Source: Microbacterium testaceum StLB037 (GTDB lineage: Bacteria; Actinomycetota; Actinomycetes; Actinomycetales; Microbacteriaceae). Taken from it: a DNA stretch of 64,000 nt. The translations under genes and the position numbers were made by a program. Of the stretch, positions 62,100-64,000 are shown in pieces; within the stretch, counting starts at the first letter, position 1; each line of letters starts with the position of its first letter. The notes beneath the pieces were generated by a model that ran no database searches, was not told the origin of the DNA, and saw nothing but the letters and a program-made list of their open reading frames with translations. The stretch is taken from NCBI RefSeq assembly GCF_000202635.1, contig NC_015125.1, positions 1,302,001 to 1,366,000 of the forward strand. The letters are read 5' to 3'.

Positions 62100-63413
62100 T
62101 CAGCGCTCCCCGCGCGCCCGCCCCCACCGCGCGAGGAAGTACAGCACCACGCCCACTGCGAGCAGCACGAGCCCGAAGATCCAGACCGTGAGGCTCTGCT
62201 GGCTGAGCAGCAGCACGCACGAGGCGATGCCGAGGATCGGCACGAACGTCCACACGCGGAAGTGCGCGTGCTCGACGCGGTCGCGACGCAGGACGAGCAC
62301 CGAGATGTTCGCGCTGAGGAACACGAACAGGAGCAGGAGGACGACGGTCTCGGCCAGCAGGGTGAGGTCGCCGACGAGCGTCAGCAGCATCGCGACGAGG
62401 GTCGTGGCGAGGATCGCGACCCACGGCGTGCGCCGCCGCGGCAGCACGCGCGACAGCGCGCGGGGAAGGAGTCCCTGCTCGGCCATCCCGTAGGTCAGGC
62501 GGCTCGCCATGATCATCGTCAGCAGGGCGCCGTTGGCGACCGCGACCAGCGCGATGAGGCTGAAGAGCCAGGACGGGATCGCCACGCCGCTGGCCTCGAC
62601 CACCGACAGGAGCGGACCGCTCGAGGCCGACAGCTCCTCGGGCGGGAGCGCGATGCTGCTGGCCAACCCGACCAGGACGTAGACGAGACCCGCCGTGCCC
62701 AGGGCGGCGAAGAGGGCGCGGGGGTACACCTTCGACGGCTCCTTGACCTCTTCGATCATGTTCGCCGACGTCTCGAACCCGACGAACGAGTAGTAGGCGA
62801 TGATCGCCCCGGCCAGGACCGCGGTCGCGACGCCGGTGCCCTCCGGGGCCTGCGCGACGCGCGAGGCGTCTCCGCCTCCGCCGCCCAGAAGCACCCCGAC
62901 GACCACCACCACGATGACGAGACCGCTGACCTCGATCACGGTCATGACGAGGTTCGCCCCCATCGATTCCCGGATGCCACGGGCGTTGAGCGCCGCGACG
63001 ATGCCGAGGAACACGATGGCCACCGGGATGACGGGGAGATCCACGAAGGTCGACAGGTACTCCCCCGCGAAGGCGATGGACAGCCCCGCCGCGCTGGTGA
63101 CCCCCGCGGCCAGCATGCTGAAGCCGACCAGGAACGACACGAGCTTGTTCTTGAACGCGCGTTCCGCGAACACCGCGGCACCCCCGGCACGCGGGTACTT
63201 CGTCACGAGCTCCGCGTAGGAGCCGGCGGTCAGGAGCGCGAGAAGCAGAGCGGCCAGGAGAGGAGCCCACAGCATCCCACCCACCCGCTCCGAGAGCACT
63301 CCCATGAGCGCGTAGATCCCCGCGCCGAGGACGTCGCCGAGGATGAAGGCGAACAGGAGGGGGCCGCCGATCCCCCGCCGGAGCGTGGAGGGCGCGCTGG
63401 TGTCGGTGCTCAT
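62100..63413 (-). CDS. APC family amino acid permease
   Basis: 437 residues, about twelve membrane segments. GGPLLFAFILGDVLGAGIYA is the unwound TM1 that binds the amine, and YYSFVGFETSANMIEEVKEP the TM6 region typical of cationic/neutral amino acid permeases. ATG 63413. Convergent with the ANTAR gene and 50 bases from nnrD. Confidence 0.92.
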   Translation of the reverse strand: MSTDTSAPSTLRRGIGGPLLFAFILGDVLGAGIYALMGVLSERVGGMLWAPLLAALLLALLTAGSYAELVTKYPRAGGAAVFAERAFKNKLVSFLVGFSMLAAGVTSAAGLSIAFAGEYLSTFVDLPVIPVAIVFLGIVAALNARGIRESMGANLVMTVIEVSGLVIVVVVVGVLLGGGGGDASRVAQAPEGTGVATAVLAGAIIAYYSFVGFETSANMIEEVKEPSKVYPRALFAALGTAGLVYVLVGLASSIALPPEELSASSGPLLSVVEASGVAIPSWLFSLIALVAVANGALLTMIMASRLTYGMAEQGLLPRALSRVLPRRRTPWVAILATTLVAMLLTLVGDLTLLAETVVLLLLFVFLSANISVLVLRRDRVEHAHFRVWTFVPILGIASCVLLLSQQSLTVWIFGLVLLAVGVVLYFLARWGRARGER

Positions 63414-63463
63414 TCGGCCGACGGTAGGTCGCCGAGGAGTGCGTCCCGAAGACCGTTGACAGC

Positions 63464-64000
63464 TCAGCTCTCGTGGATGACGGCCGTCAACTCGGGCAGC
63501 AGATCGCGCGCGAGGAACCCGATGCCGACGCGCTCGGTGAGGCGGTCGCCCGCCCGCGCGTGCGTCCACCCGCCCCAGACCGCCGCGCGCTCCGGTTCCA
63601 TGCCGAGGGCGGCGAAGCCGGCGATCGCTCCCGAGAGCACATCGCCGCTCCCCGCGGTGCCGAGGCCCGATCCTCCGGGCTCCGCACGCCACGCCCGCCC
63701 GTCGGGGGCGGCAACGGTTCCGAAGCAGTGCACCACCGCCGAGAACCGGTCGGCGATCTCTCGGACGTCGGCGACACGGTCCTCGTTCAGGTCACGCCCG
63801 AGGAGCAGAGCCGCCTCCTCCTCGTTCGCGTTGATGAGGAGGTCGTCGGGAAGGATGCCACGGTCGACATCGGGCAGGATGCCGAGCGCGAAGGCATCCA
63901 GGACGAGCCTGTCGACCTCCGCGTCGGCGACGGCGAGAAGCGCCGCGCGCGTGGCATCCGGATCGTCGAAACCCGGCCCGAGGAGGACCGCGTCAGCGGA
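63464..64000 (-). CDS. nnrD: ADP-dependent NAD(P)H-hydrate dehydratase (5' end cut by window)
   Basis: Repairs hydrated NAD(P)H using ADP. The last 178 residues are visible: DAVLLGPGFDDPDA, LLINANEEEAALLLGRDL and the ribokinase-fold active-site loop GTAGSGDVLSGAIAGFAALG with the catalytic Asp. The N-terminal part, possibly an epimerase domain, lies beyond base 64000. Confidence 0.92.
   Translation of the reverse strand, partial: SADAVLLGPGFDDPDATRAALLAVADAEVDRLVLDAFALGILPDVDRGILPDDLLINANEEEAALLLGRDLNEDRVADVREIADRFSAVVHCFGTVAAPDGRAWRAEPGGSGLGTAGSGDVLSGAIAGFAALGMEPERAAVWGGWTHARAGDRLTERVGIGFLARDLLPELTAVIHES

Overview
The window is high-GC DNA with dense genes, many GTG starts, 1-4 base stop/start overlaps and a strong preference for GGATGCC/GGCATCC. 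This fits an actinobacterium of the Microbacteriaceae, most likely a Microbacterium-like soil or plant-associated heterotroph (inferred from gene content and style; no rRNA or tRNA gene was seen). Most of the sequence is transport and catabolism rather than core machinery.

Layout. 1-2 kb: end of a sugar ABC operon (permease cut by the window edge, lipoprotein binder) under a promoter surrounded by three CebR-type palindromes. 2.1-8.3 kb: purS-purQ, a GntR regulator, a carboxylesterase, and an operon of a ureidoglycolate-lyase-like protein, an FAD monooxygenase-like protein and a D-2-hydroxyacid dehydrogenase behind two TTGT-N3-ACAA boxes. 8.4-14.6 kb (minus): lytic transglycosylase-like protein, ROK regulator, and a ChvE/GguA/GguB-type sugar importer. 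14.8-19.2 kb: MocA-like nucleotidyltransferase, then an overlapping XdhC / amidohydrolase / XRE-cupin / oxygenase-reductase operon. 19.25-20.69 kb: a lower-GC insert carrying one orphan gene, bracketed by a 269-bp perfect duplication of the reductase 3' end. 21.3-28.1 kb: a catabolic operon (CodA-like deaminase, NMT1-type importer, FAD-linked oxidase, creatininase-family amidohydrolase).

28-35 kb is a mosaic of MFS, TetR/SDR, small proteins, an IS5-family element and several palindromic repeat families. 34-46 kb holds a second amidohydrolase, an HSL-type esterase with an internal repeat insertion, SDR, AhpD-like and M20 hydrolase genes, an amino-acid-type ABC importer, a GNAT and SelO. 46.3-59.3 kb (minus) is a ten-gene operon: Dpp-type ABC importer, three luciferase-like flavin monooxygenases, DUF1684, an MFS-GNAT open frame and a sarcosine-oxidase-like enzyme; it probably imports and oxidatively cleaves an organosulfur or N-alkyl compound. 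59.7-64 kb: small hydrophobic protein, fatty acid desaturase, GAF-ANTAR regulator, APC permease and the 3' part of nnrD.

Six intergenic arrays of short hairpins with the loop TCGACAGGCTC (stems GGTGGC/GCCACC or GGTCCC/GGGACC) punctuate the right two thirds of the window, and two other repeat families sit at 28.1-28.4 and 35.6-35.8 kb.
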